From NCBI GenBank assembly GCA_965229645.1, contig OZ245893.1, positions 248,001 to 312,000 of the forward strand: DNA of 64,000 bases, given 5' to 3'. This document shows, one piece after another, positions 51,849-60,246 of the stretch. Each line of letters begins with the position of its first letter. The stretch's first letter is position 1. Under the pieces are notes generated by a model that searched no databases, was not told the DNA's origin, and saw only the letters and a list, made by a program, of their open reading frames with translations. This stretch comes from CAXQZM01 sp965229645. GTDB lineage: Bacteria; Pseudomonadota; Alphaproteobacteria; UBA7985. Position numbers and translations under genes: made by a program.

Positions 51849-52209
51849 TTGGGGGGCCGCAGTCGCGGCCTTGGCCGATTCAAGCCATCAAAAAACCGAT
51901 TCCCTTCGACCCGAACAGGGAAAAAAACCGATTAAACCCCTCATTTTTCCAAATAACAGGAAACTTCCAAAAAGACCGCCTAGAACAAGGCTTTCAGGCG
52001 CATCGGCGCCCCTCAAAACTCCCAAAAAACCACCAAAAACCCCGAAATTTAACAAATTTCCCTGTTTCCGCACTTTTCGACCCCTTGGGACGCCTGTGCT
52101 TCCCCGATCGTCCCGACTTGAAATCCCTTACGGGCTAGCGGTTTTGGGGTTTCTTCTTTAGGCCCGCCCGAGCGATTCGCTTAACCCTTCCCCAACAGGA
52201 CCTTGCCCT
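51849..52209. other. Purine/pyrimidine-biased spacer upstream of sat-cysC
   Basis: About 360 bp with a strand bias (many A and C runs such as CCAAAAAACCACCAAAAACC-like tracts) and no supported gene. It should hold the promoter of sat-cysC near its right end. Confidence 0.4.
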
Positions 52210-53901
52210 ATGCCCGCTTTTGTTCCCGAGCTGTATTTGTCCGAAGATCAAGCAACCCAAGCGCGCCTCGATGCGGCTGCGATGCCGTCCTGGGATTTGA
52301 CGCCGCGTCAGTTGTGCGATTTGGAATTGCTGCTTAACGGCGGCTTTGCGCCGCTGGCGGGGTTCATGGGGCAGGCGGACTACGGCGCAGTGCTGGCGGA
52401 CATGCGCCTTGCCAGCGGGGCGCTATGCCCGATTCCCGTGACTCTGGACGTGTCCGAAACCTTCGCGGCGGACCTAAGTTTGGGCCAGGATATTGCGTTG
52501 CGGGACGACGAAGGCGTCATCATCGCGCTCATGACCCTCACCGACCTCTGGCGCCCCGACAAGTCTGCCGAGGCGCGGCAGGTGTTTGGCGCCGATGATC
52601 GCGCGCATCCTGCCGTCGCCTATCTGCACGATCGGGCGGGGCCGATTTACCTGGGCGGCCCAGTGCGCGGGGTCGATCAACCGTCCCACTATGACTTTCG
52701 CGCCTTGCGCCACAGTCCCAATGAACTGCGGTCCCTGTTCGACAAGTGGGGCTGGACGCGGGTGGTCGCATTCCAAACCCGCAATCCGCTGCACCGCGCG
52801 CATCAGGAACTAACCTTGCGCGCGGCGCGCGATGTGCAGGCCAACCTGCTGATCCACCCCGTTGTCGGCCTGACCAAGCCAGGGGACGTCGATCACTTCA
52901 CTCGCGTGCGGTGCTATCAGGCGATTTTGCAGTCCTACCCCGAACAAACCACCACTATGTCGCTCTTGCACTTGGCCATGCGCATGGGCGGCCCGCGCGA
53001 GGCGCTGTGGCACGCGCTGATCCGCAAGAACTACGGCGCCACCCACATGATCGTCGGGCGCGACCATGCGGGCCCTGGCACGAACAGCGCGGGCGACGAC
53101 TTCTACGATCCTTACGCGGCGCAGGACCTTGTCGCCAAGCACGCCGACGAAGTGGGCCTAGAAATCGTGCCCTTCAAGTTGATGGTCTATGTTCAGGACC
53201 GCGCGCAGTACGTGCCAGTGGACGAGGTGGCGGCAGGGGAGACAAAGCTCAATATCTCGGGCACCGAGGTACGCCGCCGCCTGAAACAAGACCTGGACAT
53301 CCCCGACTGGTTTTCCCCGCCCGAGGTCATCGCAGAACTCAAAAAGGCGTTCCCGCCGCTGGAGGAGCGCGGCTTCACGGTCTTCTTCACGGGCCTATCG
53401 GGCTCGGGCAAATCGACCATCGCCAACGCGCTTATGATCAAACTGATGGAACTGGGCGGGCGGCCCGTGACCTTGCTCGACGGCGATGTGGTACGCAAGA
53501 ATCTCTCGTCGGAGCTGACCTTTTCCAAGGCCCATCGCGATTTGAACATCCAGCGCATCGGCTTTGTGGCGTCGGAGATCACGAAAAATCGCGGCATTGC
53601 CATCTGCGCGCCCATCGCCCCCTATGCGGCAACGCGCGCGAGCGTGCGCGACTTGATCGAAACCTACGGCCTGTTTGTCGAGGTTCATGTCGCCACCTCG
53701 CTCGAGGCCTGCGAGGCGCGCGACCGCAAAGGCCTCTACGCCGCCGCCCGCGCGGGCAAGATCAAGGGCTTCACAGGTATCGACGACCCCTACGAAACCC
53801 CCGAAACCCCCGAAGTCCGCCTACAAACCGAAGGCCGCACCGCCGACGCTTGCGCCCGCGACGTCATGCTCAAATTGCAGGAGCTGGGTCTCGTCCGCTA
53901 G
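52210..53901 (+). CDS. Bifunctional sulfate adenylyltransferase / adenylylsulfate kinase
   Basis: 563 residues. The N-terminal ATP sulfurylase (about 1-380) has FQTRNPLHRAHQEL (189-202) and GRDHAGPG (283-290), the nucleotide-binding motifs. The C-terminal APS kinase (about 388-563) has the P-loop GLSGSGKST (395-403) and LDGDVVRKNLSSEL, then RIGFVASEI. Together they convert sulfate to PAPS, for assimilation or for sulfation. This Sat-CysC fusion order is well known. No cysH, cysI or sulfate transporter is nearby. Convergent with the dehydratase gene, 13 bp apart. Confidence 0.94.
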   Translation: MPAFVPELYLSEDQATQARLDAAAMPSWDLTPRQLCDLELLLNGGFAPLAGFMGQADYGAVLADMRLASGALCPIPVTLDVSETFAADLSLGQDIALRDDEGVIIALMTLTDLWRPDKSAEARQVFGADDRAHPAVAYLHDRAGPIYLGGPVRGVDQPSHYDFRALRHSPNELRSLFDKWGWTRVVAFQTRNPLHRAHQELTLRAARDVQANLLIHPVVGLTKPGDVDHFTRVRCYQAILQSYPEQTTTMSLLHLAMRMGGPREALWHALIRKNYGATHMIVGRDHAGPGTNSAGDDFYDPYAAQDLVAKHADEVGLEIVPFKLMVYVQDRAQYVPVDEVAAGETKLNISGTEVRRRLKQDLDIPDWFSPPEVIAELKKAFPPLEERGFTVFFTGLSGSGKSTIANALMIKLMELGGRPVTLLDGDVVRKNLSSELTFSKAHRDLNIQRIGFVASEITKNRGIAICAPIAPYAATRASVRDLIETYGLFVEVHVATSLEACEARDRKGLYAAARAGKIKGFTGIDDPYETPETPEVRLQTEGRTADACARDVMLKLQELGLVR

Positions 53902-53914
53902 ACACGCCCTCGCT

Positions 53915-54892
53915 TTAACACCAGTTCAGTGGCAAAGGCGTTTCGAGCGCGGTCGCCAGCAGCGCTGCGTCGATATTGCCGCCCGACAAGACGGCGAGGG
54001 TCGCCTTGCCTTGCAGGTCGATCTTGCCCGTGAGGGCAGCCGCCAGTGCGACCGCGCCGCCTGGTTCCACGATCAGGCGCAGGGTTTGGGCGGCGTAGGC
54101 CACGGCGTGCAGCGCGTCGGCGTCCGTTACGGTCACGGCGCGCATCCCCAGGTCTTGGGCTAGGGCAAAGGTCTTGAGCCCAGGGCAGGGCGTTAGAATG
54201 GCATCGCAAATGGACCCCGACTTGCGGGCGTTGCTGACGCGGCGCTGGGCGTCTAAGGATCGCGCGAAATCGTCAAAGCCGCTCGGTTCGACAGCGTAGG
54301 CTTCAAGATCGGGGTACGCCGACCGCAGCGCCGCCGTGACCCCCGTGGCCAAACCACCGCCCCCGCAACATACCAGCGCCTGGTCCAAGGGCGCGCCGCC
54401 CAGTTGGTCGATCACTTCGAGCCCCAGGGACCCCTGACCCGCGATGGTCAGCTCATGGTCGTAGGGCGGGATCAGGTAGGCCTCCTTGGCCTGGGGCAGG
54501 CGCGCCGCGCGATCTTCGCGGCTCTCCGTTTCGCGGTCGTACAGCACCACCTCGCCGCCGTAGGCTTTGGTGCGCGCAATTTTGGTCTGCGGCGCGTCCG
54601 CCGGCATGACCAGCGTCGCGGGCAGGCCCGCATCGGCGGCGGCTTTGGCCACGCCCTGGGCATGATTGCCGCTGGAATAGGCAAGGACTGGCCGCCGCAC
54701 GCCCCGTTCGCCCAAGGCAATCACATGGTTCAGCGCGCCCCGATACTTGAAGGACCCCGTGTGCTGCAAGTTCTCGGGCTTGAGGTACAGCGTGCCGCCA
54801 ACATGATCGTTCAAGGCGGGAAAGGTGAGGAGCGGGGTTGCGACCGCCCGGCCCTTGAGCCGCGCGGCCGCGTCGCGAATCAGATCGATCAT
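53915..54892 (-). CDS. PLP-dependent threonine/serine dehydratase-like enzyme
   Basis: 325 residues, fold type II. PLP lysine in GSFKYRGA (Lys49), SSGNHAQGVAKAA that binds the substrate carboxylate, and the phosphate-binding glycine loop CCGGGGLATG. The length without a C-terminal ACT domain fits catabolic threonine dehydratase, serine racemase or a hydroxy-aspartate dehydratase; these cannot be told apart here. Its start overlaps the slt stop by 4 bp (ATGA), so the two genes are co-transcribed. Confidence 0.88.
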   Translation of the reverse strand: MIDLIRDAAARLKGRAVATPLLTFPALNDHVGGTLYLKPENLQHTGSFKYRGALNHVIALGERGVRRPVLAYSSGNHAQGVAKAAADAGLPATLVMPADAPQTKIARTKAYGGEVVLYDRETESREDRAARLPQAKEAYLIPPYDHELTIAGQGSLGLEVIDQLGGAPLDQALVCCGGGGLATGVTAALRSAYPDLEAYAVEPSGFDDFARSLDAQRRVSNARKSGSICDAILTPCPGLKTFALAQDLGMRAVTVTDADALHAVAYAAQTLRLIVEPGGAVALAAALTGKIDLQGKATLAVLSGGNIDAALLATALETPLPLNWC

Positions 54893-56922
54893 CGGCCTAC
54901 CATAGTGCGTTGCAAGTCCACGACCACGTCCTTTCGACGCGCCGCCAGACGATAGAGATAGAGGTTGGTCAAGACGCGCTGCACATAGAGCCGCGTTTCG
55001 CCAATGGTCATGGCATCGATCCAGTCTTCGGGCAAAATCTCGCCCTCGCGCGGGTCGCCGAAGTCCCGCAGCCAGCCCTTTACCCGAGCGGGACCCGCAT
55101 TGTAGGCCGCCGCCGCGAGCAGCAAGGCCTGGTCGTAGTCGTCGAGCAAGCTGGCCAAGTAGGCCTGGCCAAGCTGCACATTAAAGGCGGGATCGGCAAG
55201 GCGACCGGCGTCCCAGCGCAGGTCGAGATCGGCCGCCACCGCGCGTCCCGTCGAGGGCAGGATCTGCATCAGGCCGACCGCCCCAGCGCGCGAGCGAACG
55301 GACGCGCGAAACTGACTTTCTTGGGCGATGACCGCATGGGTAAGGGCGGGGCTCAGCTTTGATGCAGCGCTGGCATCGAGGGCGATTTGCGGCAGGGCAG
55401 GGGCATGAAAGGCGGGCGTGCCGCGGGCGGCCATGACTCCTACGGTGCGCGTAAAGACCAAATCGGGGCGGTCCTCGAGGATCGCGGAGAGGGCGCTGAT
55501 CTGCTGGGGGGTTTCGGCCAGATCAAAGGCGACACGGGCGAAGGGCAAGATCTCGCGTTCGCTGCGGTCTTGCGCCACCAACATGGCGGTCACGCGCGCG
55601 AAGGTATGGGCCTGGGTATGCGGGCCTTGGCGCGCCGCGCTTTGGCGCGATGGAAAGGGGTTGAAGCGTCGGGGGCGGGGATGCCATGCCAGGGGCTCGC
55701 CCAAATCCTCCAAACACAGCAGCGCGAACAAGGTGGTCTGGTGGTCAGCGCAGGCTCGTAAGGCCGCCTCCGCCTCCGCCGTGCGTCCGAGCGCGCCCAA
55801 GGCCCTGGCCTGGCCTCGCAACGCCTTGGACCGCAGCCAGGGGCCAGGGGCGGCGTCGGCCACCAGGTCGTAGTGGGTGAGGGCCAGCCCAGGTAACTTG
55901 GCGTAGGTGAGGGCGATCCACCCCGCCAGCAATTCGCCCGTCAGGCCTTCGGTCGTCGTGCCAAGGCCATGCGTCGCCGCCAGCTCGTAGGCCTCACCGT
56001 AAGCGGCTTCGCGGATGGCGTTGCGGATCAAGATGCGCCGCAAGCGCCAGAGCGCGCTCGGGTTGGCGGTGGCGGGATCGAGCGTGCGAAATAGGGCGCT
56101 GGCCGCCAGCGGTTGCGCCTCCTGCACGGCCCAGACATCTTGGGCGACGAGCGCGGCATGGTGCGCCCACGCTTCTGGCACCGCCTTGCGCGTGGCGGGG
56201 GTGCCGAGGGCCCAGGCAAGGCGCACCCGATCCAGTTGCGGGGGGATCAGCGTGCGCAGCGCCGCCGCCGCCGCCGCCAAACGCGCCGTCGGCAATCGTT
56301 TGCCCGAGCCGGTTTGGCCGACCAAGGCATGAAATCGGCGCACGTGATCGCTTGTCGTCAGCAGGGGACCGTAAGCCGCCAAGAAGGCAGCGCGCGTCGG
56401 CGCGTCCAATATCTCACCGCGACGCCAAAAGGCCGACACCCGCGCCTGCAGCGTTCTTTGAAAATTCAGCGCTTTTAGGGCGTCAAACTGCGCCAGCGCT
56501 GCCGCGACCGACCCATCATCGACTTGGGTCCATAGGTCCAACTGTTGCTGGGGCGCGAGGTCCACGCTCGCGTCCAGCAGAATCTGCTTGGCCAAGTCGC
56601 GCATGCCTGGCCAGGTGAGATGCCGCACCGCGAAGGAAAGGCGTTCCTCAGGGCTGCCCGTCTCGTCCATGACGCTGCGCCAACGAAAGTAGGCCAGCAG
56701 CGCGGGGTCGCCGATGGACTGGGCGGCGTGCAAGGCCGCTGGTGCGCCCGCATCGTCGAACTGGTCCCAAACATCGCTTGCCTGGCGCACGGGCGCGTAG
56801 GGACTGCGGTCGCGATCCCCATAGGCCAGCGGCCAGATGCGGCTGAGGGCGAGGCCGAGGACCAGCAAGGCGGCCATAGCGACGCCAGCCCAAGCGCGGG
56901 GCTTGGCGGGGGATCGGGTCAT
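54889..56922 (-). CDS. slt: Soluble lytic murein transglycosylase
   Basis: 677 residues. An N-terminal hydrophobic segment (AGVAMAALLVLGLALS) acts as signal or anchor. A long alpha-superhelical region follows, and the SLT domain lies at about 526-650 with catalytic Glu535 in VIAQESQFRASVRS, then GAVGLMQILPSTG and AAAAYNAGPARVKGW. It cleaves peptidoglycan strands in the periplasm to form 1,6-anhydromuropeptides. It is upstream of the dehydratase gene and divergent from dapA, an arrangement usual in alphaproteobacteria. Confidence 0.93.
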   Translation of the reverse strand: MTRSPAKPRAWAGVAMAALLVLGLALSRIWPLAYGDRDRSPYAPVRQASDVWDQFDDAGAPAALHAAQSIGDPALLAYFRWRSVMDETGSPEERLSFAVRHLTWPGMRDLAKQILLDASVDLAPQQQLDLWTQVDDGSVAAALAQFDALKALNFQRTLQARVSAFWRRGEILDAPTRAAFLAAYGPLLTTSDHVRRFHALVGQTGSGKRLPTARLAAAAAALRTLIPPQLDRVRLAWALGTPATRKAVPEAWAHHAALVAQDVWAVQEAQPLAASALFRTLDPATANPSALWRLRRILIRNAIREAAYGEAYELAATHGLGTTTEGLTGELLAGWIALTYAKLPGLALTHYDLVADAAPGPWLRSKALRGQARALGALGRTAEAEAALRACADHQTTLFALLCLEDLGEPLAWHPRPRRFNPFPSRQSAARQGPHTQAHTFARVTAMLVAQDRSEREILPFARVAFDLAETPQQISALSAILEDRPDLVFTRTVGVMAARGTPAFHAPALPQIALDASAASKLSPALTHAVIAQESQFRASVRSRAGAVGLMQILPSTGRAVAADLDLRWDAGRLADPAFNVQLGQAYLASLLDDYDQALLLAAAAYNAGPARVKGWLRDFGDPREGEILPEDWIDAMTIGETRLYVQRVLTNLYLYRLAARRKDVVVDLQRTMVGR

Positions 56923-57031
56923 GATTGCTTGCCTGCGCGCCGAACTGGGCCTAAAGGTCGGCGGATCAGCCTGCGACGGTCGCCCAAGGCGGCGCGTTTC
57001 GCCGTTTTTCTTTGCAAATGGGATTCCACCT

Positions 57032-57916
57032 ATGTCCTTACAGTCCTTGCGCGGTTCTCTGACAGCCCTGGTGACGCCTATGAAAAATGATGCGGTGGAT
57101 TTAAAGGCGTTTCAAGAATTTGTCGCCTGGCAACTGGCCGAGGGCACCCACGGCCTTGTGCCCGTTGGCACCACAGGCGAAAGCCCGACGCTGACCCATA
57201 CCGAGCACGATGCAGTGGTCGCCGCCTGCATTGAGGTCGCGGCGGGCGCTGTTCCCGTCATCGCGGGCTGCGGGTCCAATTCCACAGCTGAGGCGGTGCG
57301 TCTGGCGCGGTCCGCGCAGGCCGCAGGGGCCGACGCGGCCCTGGTGGTGACGCCCTACTACAACAAGCCAAGCCAGGAGGGCCTGTACCAGCACTACCGG
57401 GCGATCCATGAGGCCTGCGACCTGCCGATCCTGATCTACAACATCCCTGGGCGCAGCGTCATAGACATGAGCCTCGATACCTTTCAGCGCTTGTACGACT
57501 TGCCGCGGATCGTCGGGGTCAAGGACGCAACGCGGGACGTGACCCGCGTCCAGACCTATCGCCAAACTTTGGGCGAGGGCTTCGTCCAATTGTCGGGGGA
57601 AGACGCGACGATCTTGCCCTACCTGGCCCAGGGCGGTCACGGCTGCATTTCTGTGACCTCGAATGTTGCGCCAGGCAAATCTGCCCGCATGCATGAGGCC
57701 TGGCAAGCGGGCGACCTGGCGACCGCGAGCCGCTTGTGCGACGAACTCATGGGTTTGCACACGGGCTTGTTTGCCGAACCGAGCCCCTGTCCAGCCAAGT
57801 ACGCGCTGCATAAGCTTGGGAAAATGGAAAACCAAATGCGTCTGCCACTGGTGCCCATCGCGGGGTCAACGCAGGCCCAGATCGACGCGGCCATGGCGCA
57901 GGCGGGACTTGTGTAA
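57032..57916 (+). CDS. dapA: 4-hydroxy-tetrahydrodipicolinate synthase
   Basis: 294 residues. It condenses pyruvate with aspartate semialdehyde, the first step to lysine and meso-diaminopimelate. Present are GTTGESPTL (47-55), Tyr136 and Arg141 in IYNIPGRS, and the Schiff-base Lys164 in VGVKDATRD. The ATG at 57032 gives the usual MSLQSLRGSLTALVTP start. It is followed by smpB after 9 bp. It supplies the cell wall precursor that slt, on the other strand, recycles. Confidence 0.95.
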   Translation: MSLQSLRGSLTALVTPMKNDAVDLKAFQEFVAWQLAEGTHGLVPVGTTGESPTLTHTEHDAVVAACIEVAAGAVPVIAGCGSNSTAEAVRLARSAQAAGADAALVVTPYYNKPSQEGLYQHYRAIHEACDLPILIYNIPGRSVIDMSLDTFQRLYDLPRIVGVKDATRDVTRVQTYRQTLGEGFVQLSGEDATILPYLAQGGHGCISVTSNVAPGKSARMHEAWQAGDLATASRLCDELMGLHTGLFAEPSPCPAKYALHKLGKMENQMRLPLVPIAGSTQAQIDAAMAQAGLV

Positions 57917-57925
57917 AGATGCCCT

Positions 57926-58381
57926 ATGCCCAAGCACATGATCGCCCAGAATAGGAAAGCCCGTCACGACTACTTTATTGAGGAGACATTGGAGGCGGGG
58001 CTGATTTTGCAAGGCTCGGAGGTCAAAGCCTTGCGCGCTGGACGCGCCTCGATTGGGGAATCTTACGTTGATGAGCGCGAAGGGCGGCTATGGCTCACGG
58101 GTGCCCACATTGCCGACTATGCCCAGGCCAACCGCCTCAACCATCCGCCGACGCGCGCGCGTGAATTGTTGCTGAAAAAACGTCAACTCGCGAAGCTGTC
58201 GGGGCAGATTCAGGCCAAGGGCATCACCTTGGTGCCGCTTGCCCTGTATTTTAACGACCGCGGCATTGCCAAGTGCGAAATTGCGCTGGTCAAAGGCAAG
58301 AAACAGCACGACAAGCGCCAGAGCGAGAAGGACCGCGATTGGGCCCGCCAAAAATCGCGCCTCATGCGCGACTATGGCTAG
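57926..58381 (+). CDS. smpB: SsrA-binding protein SmpB
   Basis: 151 residues. It delivers tmRNA to stalled ribosomes. The family blocks are NRKARHDYFIEETLEAGL, GSEVKALRAGRASIGESYV and the C-terminal KGKKQHDKRQSEKDRDWARQ basic tail. It is 9 bp downstream of dapA, a conserved pair. Its last codons overlap those of the convergent NYN gene by 4 bp. Confidence 0.96.
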   Translation: MPKHMIAQNRKARHDYFIEETLEAGLILQGSEVKALRAGRASIGESYVDEREGRLWLTGAHIADYAQANRLNHPPTRARELLLKKRQLAKLSGQIQAKGITLVPLALYFNDRGIAKCEIALVKGKKQHDKRQSEKDRDWARQKSRLMRDYG

Positions 58382-58935
58382 TCTCGGTCTGCGGCGTCGG
58401 TTTTGGGGCGGGAGATGCGGTTGCGCAGATCGGTCAACTCGATGAAGTGATCGGCCTGTCGGCGCAATTCGTCGGCAATCATGGGCGTGTCGGATTTGAT
58501 GGTGGAGACAACCGATACCCGCACCCCTTTGCGCTGCAGGGCGGCGACCAAAGCCCGAAAATCGCTGTCGCCCGTGAACAGAACCATGTGCTGCACCTTG
58601 TCGGCAAGCTCGAGCATATCGATCGCCATTTCGACGTCCATGGACCCTTTGGTTTTGCGTCGGCCATGGTTGTCGGTGAATTCCTTCGCGGCCTTCGTCA
58701 TGATCGTATAGCCGTTGTAGTCCAACCAATCGACCAGCGGCTTAATCGGCGAGTAGTCGCTTTCCTCGATCAAGGCGGTGTAGTAGCACGCGCGCAGCAA
58801 GTTCGAGCACTCCTTGAAGTACTTGAGCAGGGACTTGTAGTCGATGTCGAACTGCAGGGCGCGGGAGGTCGCGTATAGATTGGATCCATCGATGAAGAGG
58901 GCGGTGCGTTCGCTGGGATGAAAATAGGCCGACAT
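58378..58935 (-). CDS. NYN-domain (LabA/DUF88-like) putative RNase
   Basis: 185 residues. The PIN-like NYN fold shows TALFIDGSNLYATSRAL (first acidic site), KGSMDVEMAIDMLEL (second) and MVLFTGDSDFRALVAAL (third). Relatives are predicted metal-dependent ribonucleases or have roles in circadian control (LabA). In alphaproteobacteria it stands between smpB and folK, and it could take part in RNA turnover. Its reading direction is opposite to both neighbours. Confidence 0.9.
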   Translation of the reverse strand: MSAYFHPSERTALFIDGSNLYATSRALQFDIDYKSLLKYFKECSNLLRACYYTALIEESDYSPIKPLVDWLDYNGYTIMTKAAKEFTDNHGRRKTKGSMDVEMAIDMLELADKVQHMVLFTGDSDFRALVAALQRKGVRVSVVSTIKSDTPMIADELRRQADHFIELTDLRNRISRPKTDAADRD

Positions 58936-59072
58936 AGAAATCTCTTTTGTTGAATGGGTCAGGGCGTAGGCCCCAACGCGCGTGTTAAAGTCTTCGAAAC
59001 AATATGGCCGCTAGATGGAATGGGCCTCGCCGCCCCGCAAGCCATCCGCGCGAACCAAGGATTTTTTTTATT

Positions 59073-59591
59073 GTGAGTAACTACATCGGGCTGGGGACCA
59101 ATCTGCCGCTTGCCAACCAGCGCAGCGGCGTAGAAATTCTGACCGACGCCCTAGTGGCGCTGGGGCAGCGCGGCCTCGCCGTCGGCGCGGTGTCGGACTT
59201 TTATCGCAGCGAACCCGTGCCGGTTTCGGATCAAAATTGGTACGTCAACGCCGCCGCAGAATTTGACACAAGTCTAAGCCCAGAGGGCGTTTTGGCGATT
59301 TTGCACGAGGTTGAGGCCCTGTTTGGCCGCACCCGCACGCGGCCCAATGCGGCCCGCACGCTCGACCTGGATTTACTCGCCTTCGGGGACCTTGTGCGCG
59401 TCCCCTCTGGCCCCGCGCCCCATGTGCCCCACCCACGCATGCAGGGGCGGGCGTTCGTGCTGCTGCCGCTGGCAGACATCGCCCCGCGCTGGTGCCATCC
59501 AGTCACGGGTGCGAGTCTCTCGACCCTGATCGACCACTTGCCTGCGGGGCAGAGAATCGAGCCCCTTGAAGTTTCATATCGCGACCTTTAA
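59073..59591 (+). CDS. folK: HPPK, 2-amino-4-hydroxy-6-hydroxymethyldihydropteridine diphosphokinase
   Basis: 172 residues from a GTG at 59073 that opens the conserved start SNYIGLGTNLP. The ATP- and Mg-binding signature TRPNAARTLDLDLLAFGD and the end HPRMQGRAFVLLPLADIAP are typical. It makes the diphosphorylated pterin for folate synthesis. A longer in-frame start at 59004 adds residues without similarity. AAGG precedes the GTG at a rather long distance. Confidence 0.93.
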   Translation: MSNYIGLGTNLPLANQRSGVEILTDALVALGQRGLAVGAVSDFYRSEPVPVSDQNWYVNAAAEFDTSLSPEGVLAILHEVEALFGRTRTRPNAARTLDLDLLAFGDLVRVPSGPAPHVPHPRMQGRAFVLLPLADIAPRWCHPVTGASLSTLIDHLPAGQRIEPLEVSYRDL

Positions 59592-59651
59592 GGGCGTGCG
59601 CAGGTGGACGCCTGTGCCACCCCTTCCACCACAGTTAAGGATTTTTGCGCC

Positions 59652-60014
59652 ATGGCCCGTGTCACCGTTGAAGATTGTGTGAACCAAATTCCCAACCGAT
59701 TTGATCTGGTCATGAAGGCGGCGCATCGCGCGCGTAACCTGGGCGGGGGCGCGCCCATCACCGTCGATCGCGAGGACGATAAGAACCCCGTCGTCGCGTT
59801 GCGCGAGATCGCCCAACAAACCGTTGACTTGGACAATTTGGAAGAAGGCTTGGTCGCCAATATGCAGCGCTATGTAGCGCCCGAAGAGCGCGCCAACGTC
59901 GCCGACGCCGATTCCTCCACAGATCTGTTGCGCTCCTCGGCGTTCCGCGATCGCATGATCGGCGACACCATGCCCCATATGATTTTCGAAGATGTAGAAA
60001 CGCGTCAGGACTAG
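59652..60014 (+). CDS. rpoZ: RNA polymerase omega subunit
   Basis: 120 residues. MARVTVEDCVNQIPNRFDL and VMKAAHRARNL are signatures of omega, as is NPVVALREIAQQTVDL. It stabilises the beta-prime subunit and is part of the ppGpp binding site 1. The ATG at 59652 gives the family start. In relatives rsh follows directly; here a 159-bp MITE lies between them. Confidence 0.95.
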   Translation: MARVTVEDCVNQIPNRFDLVMKAAHRARNLGGGAPITVDREDDKNPVVALREIAQQTVDLDNLEEGLVANMQRYVAPEERANVADADSSTDLLRSSAFRDRMIGDTMPHMIFEDVETRQD

Positions 60015-60035
60015 TTCCCATCCCATCTTGTCGCA

Positions 60036-60194
60036 ATACCAATGGCACGAAAGTTTGACTCGTCGAGCGGTTGATGGACGCGGAAAATACTGAATTGGAA
60101 ATTCAGTATTTTCAAAGACGAGCGACCAAGTGGGAGCGCAGCCTGCGTGGCGCGTGAACGCTACCAAAGGGTCGTTGAAAACGACCCTTGGTAT
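60036..60194. mobile_element. MITE family B, copy 2 (159 bp), between rpoZ and rsh
   Basis: ATACCAATGGCAC at the left end; AAGGGTCGTTGAAAACGACC and CTTGGTAT at the right end. Shares GTTTGACTCGTCGAGC, TTGATGGACGCG and CAAGTGGGAGCGCAGCCTGC with the copy at 49138. The inner palindrome AATACTGAATT-GG-AAATTCAGTATT is intact. The element carries an in-frame ATG that falsely extends the rsh gene. Confidence 0.9.
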
Positions 60195-60246
60195 AAGGTG
60201 CAGGCGCCGCCGACGATTTGCTCTTACCTGTCTTGGGGCCGCATCC

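Noticed and set aside
51301..52161. Long ORF with 16-residue repeats (FGARAFPAPLGLGAQL)
   Set aside because: The 48-bp tandem repeat is a multiple of three and keeps all frames open; there is no ribosome binding site and it overlaps the lipoprotein gene end.
60130..60246. N-terminal extension of Rsh by 39 residues
   Set aside because: The extra codons lie in and just after the MITE at 60036-60194; the conserved protein begins at 60247.
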